Shown here piece by piece: positions 9,588 to 18,568 of a stretch of 64,000 bases of DNA. The DNA lies in contig NZ_CP059431.1 of the NCBI RefSeq assembly GCF_013874595.1, forward strand, positions 2,046,001 through 2,110,000. Direction: 5' to 3'. The notes under the pieces are model-generated. The model did not search any database. It saw only the letters and a list, made by a program, of their open reading frames with translations, and had not been told where the DNA came from. Position 1 is the stretch's first letter; every line of letters begins with the position of its first letter. The position numbers and the translations under genes were made by a program. Origin of the DNA: Flavobacterium sp. xlx-214 (GTDB lineage: Bacteria > Bacteroidota > Bacteroidia > Flavobacteriales > Flavobacteriaceae).

Positions 9588-12239
9588 ATGACAGAAGAAG
9601 AATTAAATAATTTGAACGAAGATTCTGAATTAAACAATCACGAACCAGAATTAGATCACGATCATTTAGAAAGTACAGAAGCCGAAACAATTAAAAAGGT
9701 TTCTGGAATGTACGAGGATTGGTTTTTAGAATATGCTTCCTACGTTATTTTAGAACGTGCGGTACCTGCAATTGAAGATGGTTTTAAACCAGTTCAACGT
9801 AGAATTATGCACTCCATGAAAGAGTTAGACGATGGACGTTACAACAAAGTAGCAAACATTGTGGGGCACACTATGCAGTATCATCCGCATGGTGATGCCA
9901 GTATTGGCGATGCTATGGTGCAAGTTGGACAGAAAGATTTGCTAATTGACACACAAGGTAACTGGGGAAATATTTTAACGGGTGATGAAGCAGCAGCTTC
10001 GCGTTATATTGAAGCACGTTTAAGTAAATTTGCCTTGGATGTTTTGTATTCTCCAAAAATTACACCTTGGCAGCTTTCATATGATGGACGTAGAAACGAA
10101 CCGATTAATTTACCTGCAAAATTTCCTATTTTATTAGCGCAAGGTGGCGAAGGTATTGCTGTAGGATTATCGACTAAAATTTTACCGCATAATTTTTTAG
10201 AGTTAATTGATGCATCCATCAAAATTTTAAAAGGAAAAACGTTTATCTTATATCCCGATTTTGCAACAGCCGGAATTGCAGATGTATCTAATTATAACGA
10301 TGGTGCTCGTGGTGGTAGAGTTCGTGTTCGTGCAAGAATTTCTCAACTCGATAAAAACACTTTAGTAGTTAAAGAAATACCTTTCTCAACCACAACTACT
10401 AATTTGATTGACAGTATTTTAAAAGCAAACGAAAAAGGTAAAATTAAAATTAAAAAGGTAGAAGATAATACATCTTCTGATGTTGAAATTTTAATTCATT
10501 TACCACCAGGTGTTTCGCCAGATAAAACCATTGATGCTTTATACGCTTTCACAAATTGCGAGGTTTCTATTGCGCCTTTAGGCTGTGTTATTCAAAATAA
10601 CAAACCTTTGTTTACAGGGGTTTCTGATATGTTAAAACAATCAACAGATCGTACTGTTGATTTGTTAAAACAAGAGCTTATTATTGAACTTGGTGAGTTA
10701 GAAGAACAATGGCATTTTTCATCTTTAGAACGAATTTTTATCGAAAATCGCATCTATCGTAGAATTGAGGAAGAAGAAACTTGGGAAGGAGTTATAAAAG
10801 CTATTGACGAAGGTTTAAAACCATTCACTAAACATTTAAAACGCGCAGTAACTACGGATGATATTGTACGTTTAACTGAAATTAAAATTAAACGTATTTC
10901 TCGTTTCGATTTAGATAAAGCACAAGAAAAGTTAGATGCTTTAGAAGGTGATATTGAGAAAGTTAAATATAATATTGAGCATATAATTGATTTTACTATT
11001 TCGTTTTTTACCACTTTAAAAGAGAAGTACGGTAAAGGTAGAGAGCGTAAAACTGAGTTACGAAATTTTGATAATATCGAAGCTACAAAGGTAGTTTTAC
11101 GTAATCAAAAATTATATGTAAACAAAGAAGAAGGCTTTATTGGTACCAGTTTGCGTAAAGATGAATACGTGGGCGATTGTTCTGATATTGACGATGTTAT
11201 TGTTTTTCTACGAGATGGAAGCATGATTGTTTCTAAAATTGAAGAAAAGAAATTTGTGGGCAAAGACATTATTCATGTTGCCATTTTTAACAAAAATGAT
11301 AAACGTACCATTTACAATATGATTTATCGAGACGGAAAAGCGGGAAGCTCTTATGTAAAACGTTTTAATGTTTCGGGTGTTACACGTGATAAAGTGTACG
11401 ATTTAACACAAGAAAAACCAGGTTCGCAAGTTCTTTATTTTTCAAGTAATCCTAACGGAGAAGCCGAAGTTGTAACCATTTTACTGCGACAGCTAAGCAA
11501 TATAAAGAAACTAAAATTCGACTTAGATTTTGCCGAACTTTTAATCAAAGGACGTGTTTCTAAAGGTAATATCGTAACAAAATATCCAATCAAAAAAATT
11601 GAATTAAAAGAGAAAGGAATATCAACCTTACGTCCTCGAAAAATTTGGTTCGATGATACGGTACATCGTTTAAATGTTGATGGAAGAGGTGAGTTGTTAG
11701 GTGAATTTAAGCCCGAAGATCGTTTGTTAATTATCACACAAAGCGGAAGAGCTAAAACAATTATACCTGAATTAACCACGCATTTTGAGGATGATATTAT
11801 TGTTTTAGAAAAATGGATTACAACAAAACCTATTTCTGCCATTTATTTTGATCCAGAAAAAGATAAATATTTTGTAAAGCGCTTTTTAATTGAATCTGTA
11901 ACAAAAGAAGAATCGTTCATTTCAGAACATCCACATTCAAAATTAGAAATAGTTTCAACAGATTATCGACCAATGGCTGAAATTTTGTTTGCTAAAAATA
12001 AAGGCATTGAAAAAGAACCTATTACGTTAAATTTTGAAGAGTTTATTTCGGTAAAAGGCATAAAAGCACAAGGAAATCAGTTAACCAGCGATAAAATCAA
12101 AATGATTAATTTGTTAGAATCGTTGCCTTATGATGATTTAATTGAGCAAGAAGAAACACCTAAGGATTTTATTGACACAGTAGATGAAAACTCTTTAACT
12201 GTTGAAGAAGACGGGCAAATTGGGTTTAATTTAGAGTAG
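9588..12239 (+). CDS. parC: DNA topoisomerase IV subunit A
   Basis: The 883-residue DNA-cleaving subunit. An acidic leader of about 35 residues precedes the core beginning VSGMYEDWFLEYASYVILERAVP. The catalytic tyrosine is Y140 in ASRYIEARL. QPVQRRI-like FKPVQRRIMHSM and the PHGDAS loop mark the winged helix. The coiled-coil arms and a C-terminal beta-pinwheel region (from about 500) follow, with weaker repeats than in GyrA. The acidic C-terminus is normal for this lineage. Co-transcribed with parE. Confidence 0.93.
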   Translation: MTEEELNNLNEDSELNNHEPELDHDHLESTEAETIKKVSGMYEDWFLEYASYVILERAVPAIEDGFKPVQRRIMHSMKELDDGRYNKVANIVGHTMQYHPHGDASIGDAMVQVGQKDLLIDTQGNWGNILTGDEAAASRYIEARLSKFALDVLYSPKITPWQLSYDGRRNEPINLPAKFPILLAQGGEGIAVGLSTKILPHNFLELIDASIKILKGKTFILYPDFATAGIADVSNYNDGARGGRVRVRARISQLDKNTLVVKEIPFSTTTTNLIDSILKANEKGKIKIKKVEDNTSSDVEILIHLPPGVSPDKTIDALYAFTNCEVSIAPLGCVIQNNKPLFTGVSDMLKQSTDRTVDLLKQELIIELGELEEQWHFSSLERIFIENRIYRRIEEEETWEGVIKAIDEGLKPFTKHLKRAVTTDDIVRLTEIKIKRISRFDLDKAQEKLDALEGDIEKVKYNIEHIIDFTISFFTTLKEKYGKGRERKTELRNFDNIEATKVVLRNQKLYVNKEEGFIGTSLRKDEYVGDCSDIDDVIVFLRDGSMIVSKIEEKKFVGKDIIHVAIFNKNDKRTIYNMIYRDGKAGSSYVKRFNVSGVTRDKVYDLTQEKPGSQVLYFSSNPNGEAEVVTILLRQLSNIKKLKFDLDFAELLIKGRVSKGNIVTKYPIKKIELKEKGISTLRPRKIWFDDTVHRLNVDGRGELLGEFKPEDRLLIITQSGRAKTIIPELTTHFEDDIIVLEKWITTKPISAIYFDPEKDKYFVKRFLIESVTKEESFISEHPHSKLEIVSTDYRPMAEILFAKNKGIEKEPITLNFEEFISVKGIKAQGNQLTSDKIKMINLLESLPYDDLIEQEETPKDFIDTVDENSLTVEEDGQIGFNLE

Positions 12240-12288
12240 TTTTGCTAATACAAATCTAGTATTTGTTTTAACAATTGTTTTTTTTATG

Positions 12289-12296
12289 TATTTTTG
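12289..12296 (+). promoter_or_regulatory. -7 box for the chromosomal response regulator
   Basis: TATTTTTG matches TAnnTTTG and overlaps the first in-frame ATG (12286), which argues that translation begins instead at 12361. An upstream TTTG at 12262-12265 could be the -33 box, though the 23-bp spacer is slightly long. Confidence 0.45.
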
Positions 12297-12360
12297 TTTA
12301 TCAGTTCTGTTCAAATGCAAAATACCTGAACTGAAAATAAAACAAAACAACAAAAAACCT

Positions 12361-13008
12361 ATGAATTTTGTCCTTATTGATGACCATCCTTTCATTTTAG
12401 AAGGGTATGGTAATGTTATATGTCAATATTATCCCGAAAGTAAAATAAAAAAATTAACTTCGTGTAAAGATACTTTTGATTATTTTGTGAATACATCTGA
12501 ATCAAAAAAGACTGATGTTGCTATTATTGATTATAATATTCCCTCTTTTGATGAAGAAAATTTAAAAAATGGTATTGATCTTTGTAATTTGGTTCGCAAA
12601 GTAATTCCTTATTGTAAAGTAATTTTATTAACTGCCCATACAGAGAAAATTTTTATACTTGATATTATTAAAAATGCCAAGCCAAATGGTTTTGCTACTA
12701 AAGGTGAGGTTACTCCTGATAGTCTTAAGATGATAATTGAGAATGTGGTAAATAATGATAAATATTACAGCGATTATGTAAAATCAACACTAAATGATTC
12801 TTTAGATGATAAATCATTAATTGATGATTATAACCGACAAATTTTGTATCTTTTATCAAAAGGATATAAAATTATAGAGTTAAATAAAATTATTCCAATA
12901 TCTTATAGTGCTATTCAAAAACGTATTGCAAAAATGAAGCAAATGATGGATGTACAAGATGATAAAGGACTTGTAAAAGCTGCAATAGAAAGAGGTTATC
13001 TTTCGTAA
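12361..13008 (+). CDS. LuxR-type response regulator (chromosomal paralogue)
   Basis: A 215-residue two-component regulator. Its receiver opens MNFVLIDDH (acidic pair D7/D8), has phospho-acceptor D57 in AIIDYNIPS, the switch Thr in VILLTAH and the Lys in ATKGEV. The C-terminal helix-turn-helix (YLLSKGYKIIELNKIIPISYSAIQKRIAKM) is a divergent GerE/LuxR fold. It shares the same layout, the DYN(I/V/L)P motif and the AIQKR-type recognition helix with the two ICE-borne regulators at 44341 and 51867. I chose ATG 12361 because the longer frame would start inside the -7 box. No kinase gene is adjacent. Confidence 0.8.
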   Translation: MNFVLIDDHPFILEGYGNVICQYYPESKIKKLTSCKDTFDYFVNTSESKKTDVAIIDYNIPSFDEENLKNGIDLCNLVRKVIPYCKVILLTAHTEKIFILDIIKNAKPNGFATKGEVTPDSLKMIIENVVNNDKYYSDYVKSTLNDSLDDKSLIDDYNRQILYLLSKGYKIIELNKIIPISYSAIQKRIAKMKQMMDVQDDKGLVKAAIERGYLS

Positions 13009-13245
13009 AATAATAGAGTAAGCATTTTGCTCATATTTTGTTAAGTTTTTACATCAATTTAGGAAATATTTAAAACCTAGCATACATTTGTAAAGCATTT
13101 GAACAACTATTTTAAAATTATTGGGCAAAAATAATTAGGGAATATTAAGGTTGTACGTTTTTAGTTTATAGGTTAGATTATTTAGTTTGAAACGTATTTG
13201 TTGTTTTGTTGATTACTTAAGGTTCAAATGAGATTATATATAGAA

Positions 13246-13275
13246 AGTCCTGCTTTTATATGCAGGATTTTTTTA
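13246..13275 (+). terminator. Terminator between the response regulator and ssrA
   Basis: The stem TCCTGC/GCAGGA around an 8-base AT-rich loop is followed by a run of seven T. It isolates ssrA from upstream transcription. Confidence 0.75.
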
Positions 13276-13276
13276 T

Positions 13277-13284
13277 TACATTTG
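13277..13284 (+). promoter_or_regulatory. -7 box of the ssrA promoter
   Basis: TACATTTG fits TAnnTTTG and ends 12 bases before the mature 5' end of tmRNA, directly after the preceding terminator. Confidence 0.5.
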
Positions 13285-13296
13285 CATTCACTTTTT

Positions 13297-13692
13297 GGGG
13301 CCGATCGGTTTTGACAGCAGGTGGAATTGAATAGTAAGCACGTCGAGCGCTGGAACACAGCTCGTTAATATCATGATTCAAACTTTTTACACGGCGAAAA
13401 TAACTACGCTTTAGCTGCTTAATCTGAATTATAGTAAGATTGCCTAGTTCCTATTAGATAGGAAAGCTAGATTCCTCTAAAAAGCCTTGGTTTATGGCGT
13501 TTTGTTAAGGGGAACCGTAAAAATAAACCTAGAATAATTAGTATCTCGGATATTATTTGAAAACTAAGAGGTTAAGTAAAAAGTGGTTGTTTTTGACCTA
13601 GCTTTTTATCGAAAATTTAATCAAAAACTAAACATGTAGAAAGCTATTGGATTGCTTGTTTGGACCAGGGTTCGATTCCCTGCGGCTCCACC
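13297..13692 (+). ncRNA. ssrA: tmRNA (ssrA)
   Basis: Transfer-messenger RNA, which rescues stalled ribosomes and tags the nascent peptide. The 5' end GGGGCCGATCGGTTTTGACA pairs with the 3' end GGCTCC to form the tRNA-like acceptor stem, and GGTTCGATTCC is the T-arm. The tag frame at 13393-13422 encodes GENNYALAA followed by TAA, the form expected in flavobacteria. The terminal bases read CCT where CCA would be needed, so the last A must be added after transcription. The 3' end is the apparent integration site of the downstream ICE, and the gene stays intact after insertion. Confidence 0.95.
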
Positions 13693-15221
13693 TTTGGGGA
13701 CAAATCTAAAAAAGATAGATTTGTCCCCTTTTTTTTGCCTCTTAACTTGTTGCTATTCTGGTATATAAGTGTAATTGCTTCGTTTAGTCTTTGAGTTCGA
13801 TGTTGGGTTCCGTCAAACTCCAAATTTTCGGGAAACATCGAACTTATTATAATTCTCTTTTCTTCAATGGTACCATTTTCATAGCGTTCTGATAGATTTG
13901 ATATCTTATTAAAACTTGTTTTCATCAAGTCTTTTATTTCTACATCTACATTTGAGAGGTTGTTAAGTTCGTCTTCTAATTTTTCAATGCTTTTTTTTGT
14001 TATTTTTTTTAGTTCTAAAAAATCTTGATCATCCATAATACCATCTGCATTTTTAATTAATGCTTTTGTATGGCGATCATTTAGTTGCCTAATTTTTTCT
14101 AATATGTTTTTTCTTTCTCTATTCTGAGTTTTTGTTTCTACTTCATAATTGTAAATGAAAGAGTCAAGAAAAATATCAATCATTTCCTTTCTAGGGGAAA
14201 GTTCTTTTAGCTGGCTGGTAAATGTTTCATTTACTAGTTCTGCTTTATATCTAACCCCACAATCTGTAGAGCAATGGTAGTAATTATAATATACACCCAT
14301 TTTTCCTTTTGATGAGCTTCCAGTTAACATTCTGTTACAATTGGGACATTTCAAAAAACCTCGTAAGGGAAGATTTTCTGCGGATACTATTTTTGGTTTT
14401 ATTTGTTTTTTTCTTCCATCTAAAATTGATTGAACTTCATTAAAGTCATGAACACTAATTAGTGGTTCATGTTGACCTAATACAAAAAAACCTTCTTCTT
14501 CTTTGTATGGTGGTATGAAGATTTTTCCACAGTATAAAGGATTTCTTAATGCTATCCAGAAATTATTTTTACTAAATCTACCTTTTCCTTTACATTTTTG
14601 CCATAATTGTTTCCAAATTTGATCAGTATTAAAATTATTTGCAAGTATCTGTTCAAATGCCCATTTTAATAATGGACCTTCATAAGCATCTATACCAATA
14701 TATTTTTTCTTATCTTCTGTTATACGGTTAACATAGCCTAAAGGTGCTGTCCCCATATATCTACCTTCTTTTTTTGCTCGTCTCATTCCATGAAAAATAT
14801 TTAATGCACGTCTATCATTCTCTACTTCAGGAGAAGCAAGATAGAATGCAAGCATAATTTTATTTTCAGGTATAGATAAGTCGAGGGGTTGTTCTATCGC
14901 CCCAGGTTCAACTCCAAAACTTCTTAGAATATTAAGCATTTGATAAGCATCACCTGCATTTCGGCTAAATCTGTCCCATTTTGTGAAAAGAAGTATAGTC
15001 GAATTTTTATTGTTTTTTATCTTTCTTAAGGTAGAAAGGTATTTTTGCCATTGTGGTCTATTAAAAGATTTGGCTGAGTGATCTTCTATAAATATATATC
15101 TAACAGAAATTTCCTTTAATTCGCAGTATTTGCGCAGTCTTTCTTCCTGATCTCTTTGTGAATATCCTTTATCAGCTTGTTCTTCTGTTGAAACCCTGAT
15201 ATACAAGTCTGCTTGTCTCAT
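13644..15221 (-). CDS. Large serine recombinase (ICE integrase) at ssrA
   Basis: A 525-residue large serine recombinase that should cut and rejoin the att sites of the element. The resolvase domain starts MRQADLYIRVSTEEQ, with catalytic Ser11 beside Arg9. Next come the recombinase domain (about 170-270), a zinc ribbon with CPNC and CSTDC near 290-325, and a long coiled coil (about 350-440). Residues after about 495 are encoded by the ssrA terminator, and the last 16 (510-525) are antisense to the tmRNA 3' end, containing the GIEPWSKQ read-through typical of T-arm antisense. The gene's end is thus supplied by its target. A 53-aa ORF lies directly upstream. Confidence 0.88.
   Translation of the reverse strand: MRQADLYIRVSTEEQADKGYSQRDQEERLRKYCELKEISVRYIFIEDHSAKSFNRPQWQKYLSTLRKIKNNKNSTILLFTKWDRFSRNAGDAYQMLNILRSFGVEPGAIEQPLDLSIPENKIMLAFYLASPEVENDRRALNIFHGMRRAKKEGRYMGTAPLGYVNRITEDKKKYIGIDAYEGPLLKWAFEQILANNFNTDQIWKQLWQKCKGKGRFSKNNFWIALRNPLYCGKIFIPPYKEEEGFFVLGQHEPLISVHDFNEVQSILDGRKKQIKPKIVSAENLPLRGFLKCPNCNRMLTGSSSKGKMGVYYNYYHCSTDCGVRYKAELVNETFTSQLKELSPRKEMIDIFLDSFIYNYEVETKTQNRERKNILEKIRQLNDRHTKALIKNADGIMDDQDFLELKKITKKSIEKLEDELNNLSNVDVEIKDLMKTSFNKISNLSERYENGTIEEKRIIISSMFPENLEFDGTQHRTQRLNEAITLIYQNSNKLRGKKKGTNLSFLDLSPKVEPQGIEPWSKQAIQ
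13696..13736 (+). terminator. Terminator of ssrA
   Basis: A 13-bp perfect stem (GGGGACAAATCTA and its complement) with a short A-rich loop and eight T. It lies inside the reading frame of the convergent serine recombinase, which therefore translates through it on the other strand. Confidence 0.85.
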
Positions 15222-15239
15222 AAGTCAAAAGTTTTAGTA

Positions 15240-15401
15240 TTAAAATCTTTTGCTAAGGTATTGAATAACTGCTAGCTGCGCAATTTTGTTAATAAATTTT
15301 GATATAATTGCGGCTTCATTTATTGTCACAGTTGATCCTTTTTTTTGTAGCAGAACTTTAATTCTTTCTGGTGTAAGTTCTTTATATTTAGTATCTCTCA
15401 T
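15240..15401 (-). CDS. Small helical protein upstream of the recombinase
   Basis: A 53-residue ORF: ATG at 15401, stop 18 bp before the recombinase start, so the two should be one transcript. It begins MRDTKYKELTPERIKVLL and has two predicted helices, the second being INEAAIISKFINKIAQLAV. Short acidic/helical ORFs of this type often accompany recombinases in Bacteroidota, which suggests a directionality factor or regulator, but this is inference from position only. Confidence 0.5.
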   Translation of the reverse strand: MRDTKYKELTPERIKVLLQKKGSTVTINEAAIISKFINKIAQLAVIQYLSKRF

Positions 15402-15936
15402 ATTATAGTTTTAAGACAAACTTATAATTGATGATTATCAAGATTTTGTTACTGACATTATAGGACGCTCTTTGTCCATTTTTAAACTTTAAAAGTTGCT
15501 GAGAATTTGTAAGTAACTAATGTAATGCAAGCATTTTTACTCTAACTATCGTTTTTTGTAAAAAAACTTTTATTACTTTATAACAGAAAATTGAAAATTC
15601 CCTATTCTGTCATTTTCAAATATCTGCCATAGGCTTTCAAAGCCTCTTGTTTTTTATGAAATAGTTGAAGTAATATTTCAAAATCAACCGATAAAAAGGC
15701 AGCTAATTTATAGTGGTCTTCCCTTGCCACTTCCTAACCAAAAGACTACGGCATAAACGGTTTCCACCCTAAAAGGTAACCCTCCAATTATTCCGTTTCC
15801 TTTTGGTTGTTCTTCATAGACCACTTTGTTTATCTGCTTTCTTTTTTCCGGTTTTTCTTTTGGAAATATTTCAAAAAAAAATAAAAAGTGAGAATTGAAA
15901 TACGAGCAGAGTTTTAATCATTTAAACAATACTATT
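15402..15936. other. Intergenic region with a degraded minus-strand ORF
   Basis: 535 bp between the recombinase unit and ssb. On the minus strand one frame reads YEEQPKGNGIIGGLPF and VVFWLGSGKGRPL before a stop. A second frame picks up directly (15602-15730) with HYKLAAFLSVDFEILLQLF to GRYLKMTE. This looks like one small protein broken by a frameshift. No strong promoter or hairpin is evident, except that ssb transcription must start here. Confidence 0.3.
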
Positions 15937-16326
15937 ATGAACATTATTGGAAGATTGACAAAGAATGCGGAAGTACGCACTTTGTCTAATGAAAAACAGG
16001 TAGTGAATTTTTCAATTGCTACTAATGAGTACTTTAAAAATAAACTTGGAGAGCGAGTAGAACAGACAACTTATTTTGATTGTAGTTATTGGATTTCTAC
16101 AAGGGTAGCTAGTTTACTTACAAAAGGTACTTTGGTGGAACTTATAGGGAGGGTAAGCACAAGGGCGTGGGTAAACAAGGATGGCGAAGCAAGAGCGGGT
16201 CTTAATTTTCATACCTCACAAATCAAATTGCACAGTAGTGGTAAAAATAACTATAACCAATCAAATGCCATTTCAGAAAATAAGAATAGTAACCATGAAC
16301 AAAAAGAAGATGATTTGCCTTTTTAA
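15937..16326 (+). CDS. ssb: Single-stranded DNA-binding protein
   Basis: 129 residues with one OB fold: MNIIGRLTKNAEVRTL, then VNFSIATNEYF, TTYFDCSYW and LTKGTLVELIGRVSTRAW. The C-terminal tail is acidic and ends EDDLPF, the conserved tip that recruits partner proteins. It probably coats the single strand during ICE transfer or replication. A longer frame from a TTG at 15895 exists, but the ATG at 15937 begins exactly at the first OB strand. It is the first gene of the rightward PRTRC operon. Confidence 0.9.
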   Translation: MNIIGRLTKNAEVRTLSNEKQVVNFSIATNEYFKNKLGERVEQTTYFDCSYWISTRVASLLTKGTLVELIGRVSTRAWVNKDGEARAGLNFHTSQIKLHSSGKNNYNQSNAISENKNSNHEQKEDDLPF

Positions 16327-16510
16327 AGTAACGGATTTACATGGGTGCGAAATTGAAATAACCAATTTGAATGAAGCCATCAAAATTGCTAAAATGTATA
16401 AAGGATATAGGCATAAGAAAAAAAACTTATCGGAGTTTGATGGAAGGCAAAATGCGTATTGGTCAGATATGTACGAGAAACTTAAAGCAATCAAAAATCA
16501 CAATCAATAA
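16295..16510 (+). CDS. Small basic hypothetical protein
   Basis: 71 residues from the ATG at 16295, overlapping the end of ssb by 32 bp in another frame; 16310 is an alternative start. It reads ICLFKVTDLHGCEIEITNLNEAI, then a lysine-rich helix ending KLKAIKNHNQ. Translational coupling to ssb is likely. No family is recognised, but similar short ORFs sit before PRTRC E in related elements as far as I recall. Confidence 0.5.
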   Translation: MNKKKMICLFKVTDLHGCEIEITNLNEAIKIAKMYKGYRHKKKNLSEFDGRQNAYWSDMYEKLKAIKNHNQ

Positions 16511-16527
16511 ATTAAAATTCTTGAATA

Positions 16528-17145
16528 ATGAATACTAATTTTTTTAATCAAATAGCAAAGTTAAGCATTACGGGAGTACTGCAACTGAGTATTGTCAAAG
16601 GAACCAAAGACAACCTTATCGTATCGGTTATTCTACAAAACGAAGGTTGCGGAGATACTGCTAAAAACCTTATTCCACCTCTTAATCTACGAGGAACATC
16701 AGATGAACTTGACGAGGAATTTTTTCAGCAGATAGCCATGCCTATACAAACTGCATCGGGTTTAATGGTAGATATGGAAGCTTTTATGAAACAATTGGAA
16801 GAAGCCAAAAAACAATCAGCGATTGAAAAAGATAAAACGGAAAAGGCTAAAAAGGAGAAGGAAACCAAAGACAAAAAGTTTAAAGACGGTATGACAAAAG
16901 CTGATGAATTAGAGAAAGAGGGAAAGTTCCGTGATGCATGGATGAAAGTACCTGATATTACTGAGTTTCCCGAAAAAGCAGACGAGATACGCAAACGTAA
17001 AACGGCATTATCTGCAAAGTTTGAAACACCAAGTCTTTTTGAAACGTCTGAAACAACTGAAGAAAAACATTCTAATAGTAAAGCTTTATACCCAACGCAT
17101 CCAAATGATGATTTGGAATTAGATAATGAAGAAGAACAAGAATAG
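16528..17145 (+). CDS. PRTRC system protein E
   Basis: 205 residues. The N-terminal 75 form a domain (FNQIAKLSITGVLQLSIVKG, LIVSVILQNEGCGDTAKNLIPPL, FFQQIAMPIQTASGLM) typical of PRTRC E. A highly charged coiled coil (about 85-120) and a short helical piece (EGKFRDAWMKVPDI) follow, and the tail is acidic. PRTRC cassettes (ParB-related, ThiF-related) are found on plasmids and ICEs; their task is unknown, with maintenance or modification as the usual guesses. Confidence 0.7.
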   Translation: MNTNFFNQIAKLSITGVLQLSIVKGTKDNLIVSVILQNEGCGDTAKNLIPPLNLRGTSDELDEEFFQQIAMPIQTASGLMVDMEAFMKQLEEAKKQSAIEKDKTEKAKKEKETKDKKFKDGMTKADELEKEGKFRDAWMKVPDITEFPEKADEIRKRKTALSAKFETPSLFETSETTEEKHSNSKALYPTHPNDDLELDNEEEQE

Positions 17146-17166
17146 TAACCCTAAAAAAGAAGAGAT

Positions 17167-17385
17167 ATGTTAGTAACAACACAATTAGAACGAGTATTCG
17201 TACTCAAAGATAAAGGACAAGAAATTAGACTGACCGACCCAGAACCACGTTGGAGCATAGAAGCCGTAATGAATTTTTATGCTAATATGTATCCGATACT
17301 TACAACAGCTAAAGTATCTGGTCCACTGATAAAGGATGATGCTGTGGAGTACAGATTTGAAAGTGTAATGGGAACGAAAGGTTAA
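17167..17385 (+). CDS. PRTRC system protein C
   Basis: 72 residues starting MLVTTQLERVFVLKDKGQ, with LTDPEPRWSIEAVMNFYANMYPILTTAKV in the middle and YRFESVMGTKG at the end. This compact ubiquitin-like fold and its closing GTKG fit PRTRC C. The small size plus a glycine near the C-terminus, encoded with a ThiF/E1-like gene, recalls ubiquitin-like partners of E1 enzymes, though here one lysine and the stop follow. Confidence 0.7.
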   Translation: MLVTTQLERVFVLKDKGQEIRLTDPEPRWSIEAVMNFYANMYPILTTAKVSGPLIKDDAVEYRFESVMGTKG

Positions 17386-17403
17386 ACTAAATAGTTAAAT
17401 GAG

Positions 17404-18558
17404 ATGAATTATGAACAAACATATTCTATCGGGAATTATCACGATACCCGAACAGCAACAACAAAGGCAGTTGCACCGTCAGTTAAACGAGTTCGCCAAT
17501 TGGATGCAAAAGCCGAAAGATACAAGCGAGGTTTTAAAAGACAAACGCAATTCTGTACCAATTCAGATGCTACCAATGGTTTTCTAAAAAGCACATTTTT
17601 ACCTAAGTTGCAAGAAACGAAATTTGTACAAACTCGCAGAAAATTGAATAAAACGGAAAGGGATTTTTTTCAATCTCTTTCCGAACTATCTAAGTATTAT
17701 AATATTGAGCCATTACCATCCAACGAATTTTCTTTTCCTTATAATATGATGCTTGCGCTGAATGATGTAGAAGAAAAGTTGAAGAATAAGGTTTTGAATT
17801 GGAACCAAATCCGTTTGATTCAAACCAATAGAAAAATCTATATTTTAAGTAATGAACACTATAATACAGGAGCAACACTTTTTTACATTCCTATTGTGCC
17901 CTTATATCGCCTTTTATGTGATAAAAAGAGAAAAAAGAATGCACATTTATTACTGTCTGTATGCACTTATTTATATCACATAGTTAACATTCCATATTAC
18001 AGAAGTGAAACAAGCTACCTCTATTGGATTTACGAAATGATGAATGATTGGCTTGAACAAGACGATTATTCAGAAGAAACGAAAAGGCATTTATCTGAGT
18101 TAAAGCAAGCTGAGTTTATTGGGGATTTTATGGAGCAACGTATTTACAATTATATCAATTTAAATGTCTTTGAAATGCGTATTTCCAAGTTCAAAATTAA
18201 GAATGATTTTGATAGTGAATGTTTAACTATAGCAAAAGAAGCCTTTGCTTTGTATCAAACATACCCTAATGAAAACGTATTTAGAAATGCGAAAATCCAA
18301 GAAGAGGTATGCGAAGAGGATTTAGAAAATATGATAGGAATGGAAAAATATATTTCATTTTACGCCGATCATAAAGGCTGGCTCAATGAAATGCTTATTC
18401 AATCGGTCAATAGCGAGTTTCAAGAATGCTCTATAATTGAAGAGCCTACTATAAGTAAGCGATTTGACGGTACTGATATTTCTAACAACAATTTATGCTT
18501 TGAAAATAAGCTATTTGAACTGCTACAGAAACTAAGCAATATTTTGAATCAATTATAA
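17404..18558 (+). CDS. PRTRC-linked protein, possibly PRTRC protein F
   Basis: 384 residues in the slot where some PRTRC cassettes have protein F. The N-terminal 60 residues are basic (KRVRQLDAKAERYKRGFKRQ). The remainder is largely helical and aromatic (for example LFYIPIVPLYRLLCDKKRKKN, HIVNIPYYRSETSYLYWIYEMMNDWL) with no membrane span or catalytic motif I can identify. It lies 18 bp after C and 10 bp before B, so it belongs to the operon. The F assignment rests on position. Confidence 0.45.
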   Translation: MNYEQTYSIGNYHDTRTATTKAVAPSVKRVRQLDAKAERYKRGFKRQTQFCTNSDATNGFLKSTFLPKLQETKFVQTRRKLNKTERDFFQSLSELSKYYNIEPLPSNEFSFPYNMMLALNDVEEKLKNKVLNWNQIRLIQTNRKIYILSNEHYNTGATLFYIPIVPLYRLLCDKKRKKNAHLLLSVCTYLYHIVNIPYYRSETSYLYWIYEMMNDWLEQDDYSEETKRHLSELKQAEFIGDFMEQRIYNYINLNVFEMRISKFKIKNDFDSECLTIAKEAFALYQTYPNENVFRNAKIQEEVCEEDLENMIGMEKYISFYADHKGWLNEMLIQSVNSEFQECSIIEEPTISKRFDGTDISNNNLCFENKLFELLQKLSNILNQL

Positions 18559-18568
18559 ATATAAGAGT

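Noticed and set aside
12286..12360. Longer start of the chromosomal response regulator
   Set aside because: The ATG lies in the -7 box and the extra 25 residues do not resemble a receiver.
13014..13045. Weak resemblance to the 26-bp element after the chromosomal regulator
   Set aside because: TTAAC is present on the minus strand, but the GGGTA and GCTAC blocks and the spacing do not match.
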